From positions 1 through 53,594 of the forward strand of contig JAFXPH010000003.1 in NCBI GenBank assembly GCA_017528085.1: DNA of 53,594 nucleotides, read 5' to 3'. Below, piece by piece: positions 26,501-34,619 of the stretch. The first letter of the stretch is position 1; each line of letters opens with the position of its first letter. The translations under genes were made by a program, and so were the position numbers. The DNA comes from Clostridia bacterium (GTDB lineage Bacteria; Bacillota; Clostridia; TANB77; CAG-508). The notes beneath the pieces were generated by a model. The model was given only the letters and a program-made list of their open reading frames with translations, did not search any database and was not told where the DNA came from.

Positions 26501-27936
26501 TCAGTTATCTTTTCAGTAATATGTGATATACCTGTTGTCTCCAAGTCGAATACACAATATGTAGTATCTAAATCTTGTCCTTTACTAAAGAATACACATG
26601 GATCTTTATCAGGTACATAGTATCCTTCAACACCATATAATACTTTCATATTTGGATTATCTTGTTGGAAATGATGTGCATCAGGAAATGCTTGAACAAC
26701 TCCATGATCTGTTATTCCAACTGCTTTCCATCCCCAACTTTTTGCTCTTTTAAGTAAATCAGCAGCAGGAGTAATAGCATCTAGTTGACTCATTTGAGTG
26801 TGCATATGAAGTTCAACTCTTTTTACTTCTGCATCATCTGTTCTTGGTTTTTCTTTTTCTCTACCTTCAGTTTCTAATATAGTATTAGCCATTATTTCAA
26901 CTTCTTTAGAGTATGTACTATATTTTGCATTACCATCTATCATTATTCCTTTTGCATCTAAAAGTTTTCCTTTTAATTCTTTTACTTGTTCTTGTTTTAC
27001 AAACATCTTAACTGCTATAGTACATGTTCCATCAAAGAAGTCATACATTATAATAGCTTTGCCATCTTTAATGTCTCTTGAATCAAAACTTGATTTTATT
27101 ATTTCACCATTAACACAAACATTTAGGTTAGTTGCTTCGTTCATTGGTATATCAATTATATTAATTTTTTCACCTTTAATTTGTGCACTTCTTCCATAAA
27201 TAAGAGGACTGCTTTCTCTCACAGGCTCTTCTTCTGGAAGTGGAATATTAGTTGTAAAATCAATTTGATTTTCTTTTTCTATAGCTTGAGCATTAGCATT
27301 TTGCTCAAGTTTAAATTTTCTTTCTTCTCTTTTTCTTTTCTTCTCTTCTGCTTTTTCTATTTTTCTTTGTTCAATTTCTTCTTGAGTTCTTGTATATAAA
27401 TCAAGATAAGCTTCATTTTCAGCTTCTTCTTGTTTTCTTCTATATTCATCTAAATATTCTTTATCATCTTTATCATTAAATTTTATTTTATAGTCTTTGT
27501 TATATAAGTTTGAGAATAATGATTCTAAGGCAATATCAAATTTTTTTGCACATAAAAAAGAAGCACCCTTAACCGATAAATCAATCTCTATGCTATTTTT
27601 TTCATCATCAACATTTACACGACTATTATTTAGCATAGCTTTACTAATAGGTTCCTTTTTAGCTATATATGAAATTATATGAGCCCAATCCTTCTTAACA
27701 GAAGGTACAACTTGGGCATCTTTATAATTAATCTCAACTCTAGCATTTTGAAGTTTAAATCTATCAACTAGATAATCTTCAAAGGAAGCTATTTCGTTTA
27801 ATTTTATCTGGTTTGCAGATGCTATATTTACCTGTAATTTATTAGACTTTTTATATAAAGTAACATTTTCAACTTCAGAAGATGCTATATTATTGTCTAT
27901 ATTATAATCATTGAAAATATCTTTTATATATTTCAT
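23506..27936 (-). CDS. polC: DNA polymerase III alpha subunit, PolC type
   Basis: A 1476-residue replicative polymerase of low-GC Gram-positives. N-terminal domain and a Lys/Glu-rich coiled linker (about 160-220), an OB-fold region (about 240-355), and a PHP domain starting near 375 (VELHMHT). A DnaQ-like 3'-5' exonuclease is inserted at about 460-625 (FDLETTG; later HRALDDVKT). The polymerase core has EPDIDLNFSG for the catalytic aspartates. A four-cysteine zinc finger (CPNCKYSD...CPKCGEK) precedes the palm, as in PolC. ATG at 27936, with AAAGGAG eight bases before it, is preferred over the adjacent TTG at 27939. Confidence 0.98.
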   Translation of the reverse strand: MKYIKDIFNDYNIDNNIASSEVENVTLYKKSNKLQVNIASANQIKLNEIASFEDYLVDRFKLQNARVEINYKDAQVVPSVKKDWAHIISYIAKKEPISKAMLNNSRVNVDDEKNSIEIDLSVKGASFLCAKKFDIALESLFSNLYNKDYKIKFNDKDDKEYLDEYRRKQEEAENEAYLDLYTRTQEEIEQRKIEKAEEKKRKREERKFKLEQNANAQAIEKENQIDFTTNIPLPEEEPVRESSPLIYGRSAQIKGEKINIIDIPMNEATNLNVCVNGEIIKSSFDSRDIKDGKAIIMYDFFDGTCTIAVKMFVKQEQVKELKGKLLDAKGIMIDGNAKYSTYSKEVEIMANTILETEGREKEKPRTDDAEVKRVELHMHTQMSQLDAITPAADLLKRAKSWGWKAVGITDHGVVQAFPDAHHFQQDNPNMKVLYGVEGYYVPDKDPCVFFSKGQDLDTTYCVFDLETTGISHITEKITEVGIIKIKGGEIIDTFECFVNPEKPIPEEVVNVTHITDEMVKDAETIDKVMPKILEFMGDSVLVAHNADFDIGFMKYNCEQLGIPFEYTYVDTLRLARAMFPDFSRYRLGFIAEKLNIEVEVAHRALDDVKTLVQVFNIMIENTKEKDGKTIDDFINAFEADYKKLPSYHIVIYAKNYVGLKNLYKLVSYSHLDYFYKKPRILKSMLDKYREGLILGSACEQGELFRAIVNGRSEEELEQIASYYDYLEIQPIGNNEYMVREGIAEDDEALRDFNRKVVELGEKLNIPVCATCDVHFMDPQDEIYRRIIQAGQKYQDCDMQAPLYLRTTNEMLEEFSYLGEDKAYEVVVTNTNKIADEIEYIHPISPEKCPPHIKGCEQAIKDIAYEKAHKLYGDPLPEIVQTRLDKELNSIINNGYSVMYIIAQKLVWKSNEDGYIVGSRGSVGSSLVAFMTGITEVNSLQPHYRCPNCKYSDFTDYGVPNGFDLPDKDCPKCGEKLVKDGMDIPFETFLGFNGDKEPDIDLNFSGEYQAKAHKYTEVIFGKGTTFKAGTVGTVADKTAFGYVKNYFEDRGKLYPNAEIARIAVGCTGIKRTTGQHPGGIIVVPKGREIFEFTPVQHPADDPDSDIITTHFDYHSIDSNLLKLDILGHDDPTVIRMLQDLTGIAPTDIPLDDKKTMSIFNSTDALGVTPEQINSKVGTFGIPEYGTPFARGMLLDTLPTTFDELIRISGLSHGTDVWLGNAQSLIQAGTVTLQEAICCRDDIMIYLMKKGLEPGVAFKIMESVRKGKVAKGKEPKWEEYKATMKEHDVPDWYIGSCQKIKYMFPKAHAAAYVTNAFRIAWFKVHIPLAYYCAYFSIRANVFDAEFMINGKKVCDDKMKEINNLGNDATPKDKQMYEDLEMVHEFYERGFEFLPIDLYKSHATKFQIEDGKIRPPLNSIAGLGDVAANSIYAARLEEPFECIEDMQSRSKIGKSVTELLEKFGCLKGMTKSNQLSFFV

Positions 27937-27950
27937 CAAATAAACTCCTT

Positions 27951-28535
27951 TTACTCAAATTCTACCGGTAATATACTTCTTAATTTCTCGAATTTTCCTT
28001 CTATATCTTCGATCTCACTAATTCTAACACCGCCAAAATATCCTGTTTTTCTAGCGTATATAATTATTTGTCCAACTTTCTTTTTATCAATTGAACCTGC
28101 ACTATAGTATACGATATCTTCGATATCATCATATTTGATATTTTTTACTGTTTTTTCCATTAATGGATATTTAGTAATTTTCTTTACACGTGTCTCATAA
28201 AATACCATCTTGTTATTTGTAGCATAATATTTTCTATATGCGAAATAGCATACAAATAGAAGTAGTAATCCTATAGATCCAATTATAGAAACAAGTATAT
28301 TTCCAAATCCACCTTCAGTTACTGCAATATTAATTGAGTACATAATTGAAGCTATAGCAATTACAAGATACCATGCAATTCTCTTAAAACATCTTTTTAA
28401 TGAATACATTGGTTTAAGCGTAAATAGTACTTTCTTATCCTCATTAAATTTCATTTCTTCTTGAAGTTCATTATAACACTTTGTGCACAAATCACCTTTT
28501 TTTGCTAACTTAGCACCACAGATTCTACATTTCAT
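27951..28535 (-). CDS. Zinc-ribbon/bacterial PH-domain membrane protein
   Basis: A 194-residue protein. Residues 1-25 form a zinc ribbon (CRICG...CTKC), two adjacent TM helices lie at about 50-95, and a C-terminal beta-rich domain (about 100-190) resembles bacterial PH-like (bPH) domains (FYETRVKKITKYPLMEKT, IEDIVYY). No function is known. It is inserted between rseP and polC, with TAGGAGAG supporting the start. Confidence 0.65.
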   Translation of the reverse strand: MKCRICGAKLAKKGDLCTKCYNELQEEMKFNEDKKVLFTLKPMYSLKRCFKRIAWYLVIAIASIMYSINIAVTEGGFGNILVSIIGSIGLLLLFVCYFAYRKYYATNNKMVFYETRVKKITKYPLMEKTVKNIKYDDIEDIVYYSAGSIDKKKVGQIIIYARKTGYFGGVRISEIEDIEGKFEKLRSILPVEFE

Positions 28536-28552
28536 AACAATCTCTCCTATAT

Positions 28553-29560
28553 CTATACAATTCTATTAATATCCAAAATGCAAACAGCGATAGCGATACC
28601 AATAATTAGTAAAAAACCTATTTCATTATAAACTTCTTCAACTTTTTCTGGAAGTGGTTTTTTACGGACCATTTCAATAAGTACAATTACAATCTTTCCT
28701 CCATCTAGTATTGCTATTGGAAGTAAGTTTGTTATACCAAGTGAAATAGAAATCAAAGCTAATAGGTAAAAGAACTCATAAGCCCCTTCTGAACCCATTA
28801 CTACATTTGATATACCAACTGGTCCCATCATTTGTTCAGCTCTTACATGTCCAGTTAATAACTGTTTAACATTGTCTCCAATGTTTATTAAGAAATTAAC
28901 TGTATCATGATAACCATATTTGAAACAATTTTCTAATGTATTTTCATCCTCTTTGGACATAACACCTAAAACATATCTACCACCAATATCTGTTGGTGTG
29001 ACAATAATTGTTTCTATTTTGCCATCAGGTTTTTGAATTTTCATTTCCAGTTTTCTTCCTTCACACCTGATAACATGTTTATCAATATCAGTCTTTACGA
29101 CTATTTCATGTCCATCTATTTCTAATACTCTATCACCAGACTCAAGACCTGCTAAATTAGCTTTATATTCATCTGATATGTAATCTACTACTGGCATTAC
29201 TTTTGGTCCACAAAAAGCTACAAAGAAGTAAACAATAATACCGAATATAATATTTACTCCAGGTCCTGCAAATAATACTGCTAACCTCTTTGCTGGACTT
29301 GCTTTAGAGAATGATCCTTCTTCGTCGGATCTTTGATCTTCTCCTAGCATATCACAAAATCCACCAAGCGGAACAAGTCTTAAAGTATATGTCGTTCCGG
29401 ACTTAGCTTTTTTTGATATTAGCTTTGGTCCAAATCCAATTGCAAATTCTCTTACAGTTATTTTAAAGTGTTTTGCAACTAAGCAATGTCCACCTTCGTG
29501 GATAAATATTAGAAAGCCTATCAATATAATTACTTTAATAATTCCTATTATATAAAACAA
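28553..29560 (-). CDS. rseP: Site-2 intramembrane zinc metalloprotease (RseP/RasP family)
   Basis: A 335-residue membrane protease that cleaves transmembrane regulators such as anti-sigma factors. HEGGH at residues 21-25 in the first TM helix, a PDZ domain at about 115-190 (GLESGDRVLEIDG), and the C-terminal NLLPIAILDGGK motif with the third zinc ligand. Starts with TTG at 29560: AGGAGG is six to seven bases upstream and no ATG fits. It directly follows cdsA; the dxr gene often found between them is missing. Confidence 0.95.
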   Translation of the reverse strand: MFYIIGIIKVIILIGFLIFIHEGGHCLVAKHFKITVREFAIGFGPKLISKKAKSGTTYTLRLVPLGGFCDMLGEDQRSDEEGSFSKASPAKRLAVLFAGPGVNIIFGIIVYFFVAFCGPKVMPVVDYISDEYKANLAGLESGDRVLEIDGHEIVVKTDIDKHVIRCEGRKLEMKIQKPDGKIETIIVTPTDIGGRYVLGVMSKEDENTLENCFKYGYHDTVNFLINIGDNVKQLLTGHVRAEQMMGPVGISNVVMGSEGAYEFFYLLALISISLGITNLLPIAILDGGKIVIVLIEMVRKKPLPEKVEEVYNEIGFLLIIGIAIAVCILDINRIV

Positions 29561-29575
29561 AATGACCTCCTAATA

Positions 29576-30388
29576 CTATAGTAGCACCTTTAATAATATG
29601 AAAGCTAAAGGAGCAATAAACATTAAACTATCTATTCTATCTAACATACCACCATGTCCTGGGAATAAATTAGAATAATCTTTAACTTCAAAGTATCTTT
29701 TAATACATGATGCTGACAAGTCTCCGATTTGTCCAACTATACTAAATAAAAATGCAAGTTTTGCAATTACTACTAAATCAAAATTCATGCCCATATTAAT
29801 GTTAATGCAATAAGCATAAATTACGCAGCATATAATTGCAGCTACAGTTCCACCAATGCATCCCTCTAAAGATTTCTTTGGACTTACTTGAGTAATTTTG
29901 TGTTTTCCTATTCTCATGCCAACGATGAACGCAAATATATCTGTACACCAAGCAGATATGATAACTAAGAATATAAAAATTTTTCCATAGTCCTCAATTC
30001 CATATACTAGTGCAAAGAAGAAATTTGCAATAAAGATATATACTATTCCAAACAATGTAAATGCAATATCTTGAAATGTAATTCTCATACTAGTAAAAAT
30101 TACACACATAAATAATATTAGCATTATAAGTGGCAATGTTATACATGCTATAGTAGGAAGTAGGTCTAGAGGCATAAAATGTATAAATGCTATTGGTATC
30201 ATAGCCAAATAACTTATCCACTTTACTACTTTAACATCCTTATTTGAACAGCATTTAATGTATTCATACATTGATATTAATGCTACTATTGTCATTATCA
30301 CATCGATAATGTACTTATTTGCTAAAATCAAGCATGCCACAACTAGTGGTCCACCAATGATTGTCGTTAGTACTCTTTTTACATTCAT
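29576..30388 (-). CDS. cdsA: Phosphatidate cytidylyltransferase
   Basis: A 270-residue polytopic membrane enzyme making CDP-diacylglycerol, the precursor of phospholipids. Eight or so TM helices, SPKKSLEGCIGG, and the CDP-alcohol signature GHGGMLDRIDS near the C-terminus. Two start codons are possible: ATG 30400 lies one base after AAAGG, so the downstream ATG at 30388 is preferred. Part of the conserved uppS-cdsA-rseP block. Confidence 0.95.
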   Translation of the reverse strand: MNVKRVLTTIIGGPLVVACLILANKYIIDVIMTIVALISMYEYIKCCSNKDVKVVKWISYLAMIPIAFIHFMPLDLLPTIACITLPLIMLILFMCVIFTSMRITFQDIAFTLFGIVYIFIANFFFALVYGIEDYGKIFIFLVIISAWCTDIFAFIVGMRIGKHKITQVSPKKSLEGCIGGTVAAIICCVIYAYCININMGMNFDLVVIAKLAFLFSIVGQIGDLSASCIKRYFEVKDYSNLFPGHGGMLDRIDSLMFIAPLAFILLKVLL

Positions 30389-30412
30389 CTCTTTTAACAT
30401 TCCTTTAAAAAT

Positions 30413-31120
30413 TTATTTTGCGCCAAATTTTCTATTTCTTTTTTGATACTCTTTTATAGCATCATCTAAGTCACTTTCTTCAAAATCTGGCCATAGTTTT
30501 TCAACAAATAAATATTCAGAATAAACAATTTGCCATGGCATAAAATTGCTTGTTCTAATTTCTCCACTTGTTCTTATAAGTAGGTCTGGATCAGGCATGT
30601 AATTTGTATATAGATTTTCTGAAATCATTTTTTCATCAATATCTTCTACTTTTACTGTACCATCTAAAACTTTCTTGCTGATTTCTTTAACTGAATGAAC
30701 AATTTCATCACGTCCACCATAATTTAAAGCTATAGAAAAGACTGTTCCAGTATTATCTTTTGTTCTTTCAACTGTTTTATCAATCTTATCTAATAATCTT
30801 TCAGAAAGTTCTTCTCTTCTTCCAATTACTTTAATAACAATATTTTCTGTGTCAGCCTCTTTAGCAAAATCATCTAGATAGCTCTCAAGCAAGAACATTA
30901 AATCATTTACTTCTTCTTCGCTTCTTTTCCAGTTTTCTGTGGAGAAAGCATAAACAGAAATATATTTAAGTCCAATCTTATTTGCATATCTAACAATTTT
31001 CTTTAAAGTCTCTGCACCTTGCTTATGTCCAAGTTTAACAGGAAGCATTTTCTTTCTTGCCCATCTTCTATTACCATCCATTATGATGGCAATATGTACC
31101 GGAAAATTTTCTTCTTCCAT
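30413..31120 (-). CDS. uppS: Undecaprenyl diphosphate synthase
   Basis: A 235-residue cis-prenyltransferase that makes the C55 carrier lipid for wall synthesis. IMDGNRRWA (catalytic Asp15), NYGGRDEI, and the C-terminal RTSGE and YSEYLF motifs are all present. Together with uppP at 19893 the window encodes both synthesis and recycling of the carrier. Confidence 0.97.
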   Translation of the reverse strand: MEEENFPVHIAIIMDGNRRWARKKMLPVKLGHKQGAETLKKIVRYANKIGLKYISVYAFSTENWKRSEEEVNDLMFLLESYLDDFAKEADTENIVIKVIGRREELSERLLDKIDKTVERTKDNTGTVFSIALNYGGRDEIVHSVKEISKKVLDGTVKVEDIDEKMISENLYTNYMPDPDLLIRTSGEIRTSNFMPWQIVYSEYLFVEKLWPDFEESDLDDAIKEYQKRNRKFGAK

Positions 31121-31136
31121 AAAGCCCCCTATTATC

Positions 31137-31682
31137 CTAAATATTCATTATTTCTTTCTCTTTTTTGTCATAAATAGAATCAATTTCATCAACATATTTA
31201 TCTGTTAATTTTTGAATTCTATCTTCAAGACTTGTTTTCTCATCTTCAGTTATTTCAGAATTTTTAAGTTGTTCTTTAGCTGTATCCATACCATCTCTTC
31301 TGATTGAACGAATACTTACTTTAGAATCTTCTGTTATTTTCTTAACATCTTTAACTAATTCTTTTCTTCTTTCCTCAGTTAATTCTGGGAAATTTAATCT
31401 AATACATTTTCCATCATTATTTGGATTTAATCCAATATCAGATGCTAAAATTGCTTTTTCAATTTCTTTTAAGATACTTGGATCCCATGGTTGAATTAAT
31501 ATCATTCTTGCCTCTGGAACAGAAACTGCAGCAACTTGATTAATTGGTGTATCAACACCATAATATTCAACTGATATTTTGTTTAAAATTGCAGGATTAG
31601 CTCTTCCTGCTCTAATTTCTGATAGTGCTTCTTCTAAAACACTAATTGTTTTTTTCATTCTCTCTTCTAATTCTTCTATCAT
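31137..31682 (-). CDS. frr: Ribosome recycling factor
   Basis: A 181-residue protein that splits post-termination ribosomes with EF-G. The whole family pattern is visible: SEIRAGRANPAIL, WDPSILKEIEKAI and LTEERRKELVK, with a coiled-coil C-terminal half. ATG 31682 is nine bases after GAGG; the in-frame GTG at 31691 overlaps that site, so it is not the start. Follows pyrH by 14 bp. Confidence 0.97.
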   Translation of the reverse strand: MIEELEERMKKTISVLEEALSEIRAGRANPAILNKISVEYYGVDTPINQVAAVSVPEARMILIQPWDPSILKEIEKAILASDIGLNPNNDGKCIRLNFPELTEERRKELVKDVKKITEDSKVSIRSIRRDGMDTAKEQLKNSEITEDEKTSLEDRIQKLTDKYVDEIDSIYDKKEKEIMNI

Positions 31683-31696
31683 AAAAATCACCCTCT

Positions 31697-32401
31697 TTAT
31701 TTTACTATTGTTCCAATCTTTTCGCCTTTTACTGCTCTTACAATATTCTCTGGATCAGAAATTGCAAATACTAAAATTGGAATATGATTATCTCTACATA
31801 AACTTGTTGCTGTAGAATCCATTACTTTTAAATCTTGATTTAAAATATCAATATATGATATTTCATCATATTTCTTAGCATTTGGATCTACTTTTGGATC
31901 TGCAGAATAAATTCCATCTATAGTCTTAGCTAGTAAAATTATATCTGACTCTGTTTCAGCTGCACGTAACGCTGCTGCTGTATCTGTTGTAAAATATGGA
32001 TTTCCTGTTCCACATGCGAAAATTACAACTCTATTTTTTCCTAAGTGTTTTGTTGCTTTTCTTCTTATGTAAGGTTCAGCAATCTCTCTCATTTCAATTG
32101 CTGTTTGTAATCTTGTAAATATTCCCCTTGATTCTAGCGTATCTTGCAAAGCTAAACCATTTATAGCAGTTGCAAGCATTCCCATGTAATCTGCTGTTGT
32201 TCTTTCAATTTTTTGACCATTTCTGGCACCTCTCCAGAAGTTACCACCTCCTACTACTATTGAAACTTCAACACCAAGTTTGACTATTTCAACAACTTTA
32301 TCGCAGATAGCACCTAAGACATCAGGGTCAATTCCGTGTCCTTCTTTTCCAGCTAGTGCCTCACCACTTAATTTTAATAAAACACGTTTATAAGCTAACA
32401 T
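31697..32401 (-). CDS. pyrH: UMP kinase
   Basis: A 234-residue amino-acid-kinase-fold enzyme phosphorylating UMP to UDP. N-terminal [20 protein letters not shown] and the [11 protein letters not shown] segment are diagnostic. ATG 32401 has AAGGAG at eight-base spacing. It heads the pyrH-frr-uppS-cdsA-rseP-polC cluster; rpsB and tsf, often found upstream, are not here. Confidence 0.97.
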   Translation of the reverse strand: MLAYKRVLLKLSGEALAGKEGHGIDPDVLGAICDKVVEIVKLGVEVSIVVGGGNFWRGARNGQKIERTTADYMGMLATAINGLALQDTLESRGIFTRLQTAIEMREIAEPYIRRKATKHLGKNRVVIFACGTGNPYFTTDTAAALRAAETESDIILLAKTIDGIYSADPKVDPNAKKYDEISYIDILNQDLKVMDSTATSLCRDNHIPILVFAISDPENIVRAVKGEKIGTIVK

Positions 32402-32434
32402 CCACAATTCTCCTTATTATATATTTCTTTCCAC

Positions 32435-32463
32435 ATTCTATCATAAAATCTACAAAAATAATA
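32435..32463 (-). promoter_or_regulatory. Probable promoter of the pyrH cluster
   Basis: Minus strand extended -10 TGATAGAAT (TAGAAT at 32440-32435) with a weak TATTAT at 17-nt spacing. It is the only good candidate in the 78-bp gap upstream of pyrH. Confidence 0.45.
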
Positions 32464-32479
32464 TATAAATTTTAATTTT

Positions 32480-32926
32480 TTATATTACATTTTTGTCGAT
32501 TAATTCTACCAATTTTTCTTTAAATTCTTCAGGTATTAATCTGATATCTTTTATTTTATTTAAAGGGACAATTTCAGGAATGTATTCACCACGATCTGCA
32601 TACTTTGGATCTCCTGAAAATTCAGGTCCAGTTCCTGTTCCAAATGTTCCTCCAACATATGAGCATTTAAACAAGTACTCATCTAAGTCATCTATATGTC
32701 TTTCTATTAATATGTTTTCAACTTTAATGTCTATTCCAAATTCTTCTTTTACTTCTCTTACTGCACATTCTTCTTTTGATGAATCTGTCTCTTCTAATCC
32801 ACCACCAGGAAATACCCAGTACTCTCCATATGGTTTAGTAGTTCCTTCTTGTTTTTTTACATTTTTTCTGTGCATTAATGCTATTCCTCCATCCATTAAT
32901 ACACAACCTGCGCATCTTACTCTCAT
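32480..32926 (-). CDS. Nudix hydrolase
   Basis: A 148-residue protein of the Nudix family, which hydrolyses nucleoside diphosphates linked to another group, often in nucleotide-pool cleaning. The Nudix box starts GGGLEETD and ends REVKEEFGI; all metal-binding Glu of REVKEE are present. There is one extra residue between the first half and REVKEE compared with the consensus. Substrate unknown. AGGAGG upstream of the ATG. It sits alone between the greA terminator and the pyrH promoter. Confidence 0.88.
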   Translation of the reverse strand: MRVRCAGCVLMDGGIALMHRKNVKKQEGTTKPYGEYWVFPGGGLEETDSSKEECAVREVKEEFGIDIKVENILIERHIDDLDEYLFKCSYVGGTFGTGTGPEFSGDPKYADRGEYIPEIVPLNKIKDIRLIPEEFKEKLVELIDKNVI

Positions 32927-32949
32927 AAATATCCCTCCTATACTCCAAA

Positions 32950-32958
32950 ATTATATCA
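32950..32958 (-). promoter_or_regulatory. Extended -10 promoter of the Nudix gene
   Basis: Minus strand TGATATAAT (32958-32950) lies at the end of the T-run of the greA terminator. No good -35 is seen, so the TGn extension probably carries it. Confidence 0.4.
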
Positions 32959-32961
32959 AAA

Positions 32962-32987
32962 AAAGATGTATGAAAACATACATCTTT
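32962..32987 (-). terminator. greA terminator
   Basis: Perfect 11-bp stem AAAGATGTATG / CATACATCTTT with a 4-nt A loop and a T-run on the minus strand, directly after the greA stop. Confidence 0.9.
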
Positions 32988-33000
32988 TTAAATTTATTTA

Positions 33001-33480
33001 CTATTTAGATATTGATAATATTTTATATTTAATATCTCCTGCTGGAGCTTGGACAACAATCTCTTGTCCTTTTTTCTTTCCAATTAGTGCTTGACCCATT
33101 GGAGATTCATTAGATATTTTGTTGTTTGCTAAATCAACTTCTGTTGATCCAACTATTGTATATTCAACTTCTTCATTGAATTCTACATCAAGTAATTTTA
33201 CAATATTTCCTACTTGAACAACCTTTAAATCAACTTCAGAGTCATCAATGATTTTCGCATATTTTATTTTCTCTTCTAACTCTGCTATTTTCATTTCGTT
33301 TTCTGCTTGAGCATTTTTAGCTTCATCATATTCAGAGTTTTCTGATAAATCACCAAATCCTAGAGCAACTTTGATTCTTTCAGCAATCTCATATCTAACT
33401 GTAGTCTTTAATTCTTCAAGTTGTTTTTCAAGATTATCGTATCCTTCCTGAGTAAATATAAATTCTTTATTTGTTTCCAT
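33001..33480 (-). CDS. greA: Transcription elongation factor GreA
   Basis: A 159-residue factor that rescues backtracked RNA polymerase by stimulating transcript cleavage. N-terminal coiled coil with the acidic tip (GDLSENSEYDEAK), C-terminal FKBP-like domain with ISNESPMGQALIGKKKG. Monocistronic, with its own promoter (33518-33546) and terminator (32962-32987). Confidence 0.97.
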   Translation of the reverse strand: METNKEFIFTQEGYDNLEKQLEELKTTVRYEIAERIKVALGFGDLSENSEYDEAKNAQAENEMKIAELEEKIKYAKIIDDSEVDLKVVQVGNIVKLLDVEFNEEVEYTIVGSTEVDLANNKISNESPMGQALIGKKKGQEIVVQAPAGDIKYKILSISK

Positions 33481-33517
33481 TTAAATGGCCCCCTTCATTG
33501 AATTAATGTTCCGCTTA

Positions 33518-33546
33518 ATAATAAACTTATTTTTAATATTTGTCAA
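33518..33546 (-). promoter_or_regulatory. greA promoter
   Basis: Minus strand TTGACA (33546-33541), 17-nt spacer, TATTAT (33523-33518). A short GGTTAAAAACC hairpin just upstream may weakly terminate the preceding gene. Confidence 0.8.
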
Positions 33547-33570
33547 GGTTTTTAACCTTTTTTCTTATGT

Positions 33571-34545
33571 TTATTGATCTATTTCTCTTCCTGAGTCTAA
33601 AAACTTATTTTTTTCAGGAATATCTTGTAATTTTCTACCAAAGAAAACTTTTCCAATTGGACTTTTCTTAATGTCAACTACTATGTCATACATTCTATTT
33701 GCCATTATCTGAGTTTTAGCAAGTGCACCAAGAGCTTTATCCTTTTCTGAAGTTAGTTTATTAATCTCTTGATCTTTGCTTTTTAACATTTCAGTTAAGC
33801 CTTCAACTTCTCTTCTATACTCTCCAAGTCTTTCTTCTAATGCTGCTGCTCTTTCAGCATCGAATACTACATCTGCAGGAATATCTTGAGGATCTACCTT
33901 TCTTCTTTCCTCTATTGGAGGAGCTGCTTTAATTAATTTATCACGTTTTTCATACCACTCTGCAGCATTTGGATATTCTCCAGATATATATTCTTTAGCT
34001 AAAGCATATTTTTCTTTTGCAAGTTCCCTTGAAGGAAGTTTAATATAATAAATGAAATCTAAAACTGGATTCCCATCATCTACTTCTTCATTGATTTGAT
34101 TTGATCCGCCTCTTCTTTCATGAACTAGTACTCTACCATTAGGTGTATTTCTACTAATTAAAAAGTTGTTATCATCATCTGACATTTCATTTTGTTGAAA
34201 TGTTTCATCAATGCCTAAACTATTAATTATATAGAAACCTGGTTGATCTAATGATTCTCTTTGTCTACTATTATTTGTATAGCACGCGTCACCATTATCT
34301 AATTCTTCAAATTTTCTGAAATTACCTTGTTTATCATCTACAATAATTGTGCCGTCTTCGCTAATAGTAATCATTCTATTAATATCATCATCTGATAGTT
34401 CTCTCTTTTTAAAGCCACATGCTACATCTAATGGAGTTTTTATCCCACAAATTGCATAAAGTCTTTCCATTACTGCAGCTTTATTTGTTAAATTCTGAGA
34501 TGCACCTCTTTGATAAAGAAGTTGATCTAATTCATCTTTAGTCAT
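33571..34545 (-). CDS. Hypothetical protein with a C-terminal coiled coil
   Basis: A 324-residue soluble, acidic protein not assigned to a family. Residues 1-60 are helical (MTKDELDQLLYQRG..., containing ICGIKTPLDVACG). About 60-180 is beta-rich with acidic DD/DDD clusters. About 225-275 forms a coiled coil (AALEERLGEYRREVEGL), and the basic end has KSPIGKVFFGRK. No signal peptide or TM. GGAGGATTT precedes the ATG, and it has its own promoter, so it is separate from aspS upstream. Confidence 0.7.
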   Translation of the reverse strand: MTKDELDQLLYQRGASQNLTNKAAVMERLYAICGIKTPLDVACGFKKRELSDDDINRMITISEDGTIIVDDKQGNFRKFEELDNGDACYTNNSRQRESLDQPGFYIINSLGIDETFQQNEMSDDDNNFLISRNTPNGRVLVHERRGGSNQINEEVDDGNPVLDFIYYIKLPSRELAKEKYALAKEYISGEYPNAAEWYEKRDKLIKAAPPIEERRKVDPQDIPADVVFDAERAAALEERLGEYRREVEGLTEMLKSKDQEINKLTSEKDKALGALAKTQIMANRMYDIVVDIKKSPIGKVFFGRKLQDIPEKNKFLDSGREIDQ

Positions 34546-34578
34546 ATTTAAATCCTCCAGATATAAATATCTTTCATA

Positions 34579-34608
34579 ATTATATCATTAAGTAGAAAAA
34601 AATATCAA
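34579..34608 (-). promoter_or_regulatory. Promoter of the coiled-coil hypothetical gene
   Basis: Minus strand TTGATA (34608-34603), 18-nt spacer ending in TGA, TATAAT (34584-34579). Confidence 0.6.
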
Positions 34609-34619
34609 TAGCTCGTTAT

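Noticed and set aside
32493..33008. 171-codon plus-strand open frame across the Nudix gene
   Set aside because: It is antisense to the Nudix box and runs through the greA terminator; a mirror of the real gene.
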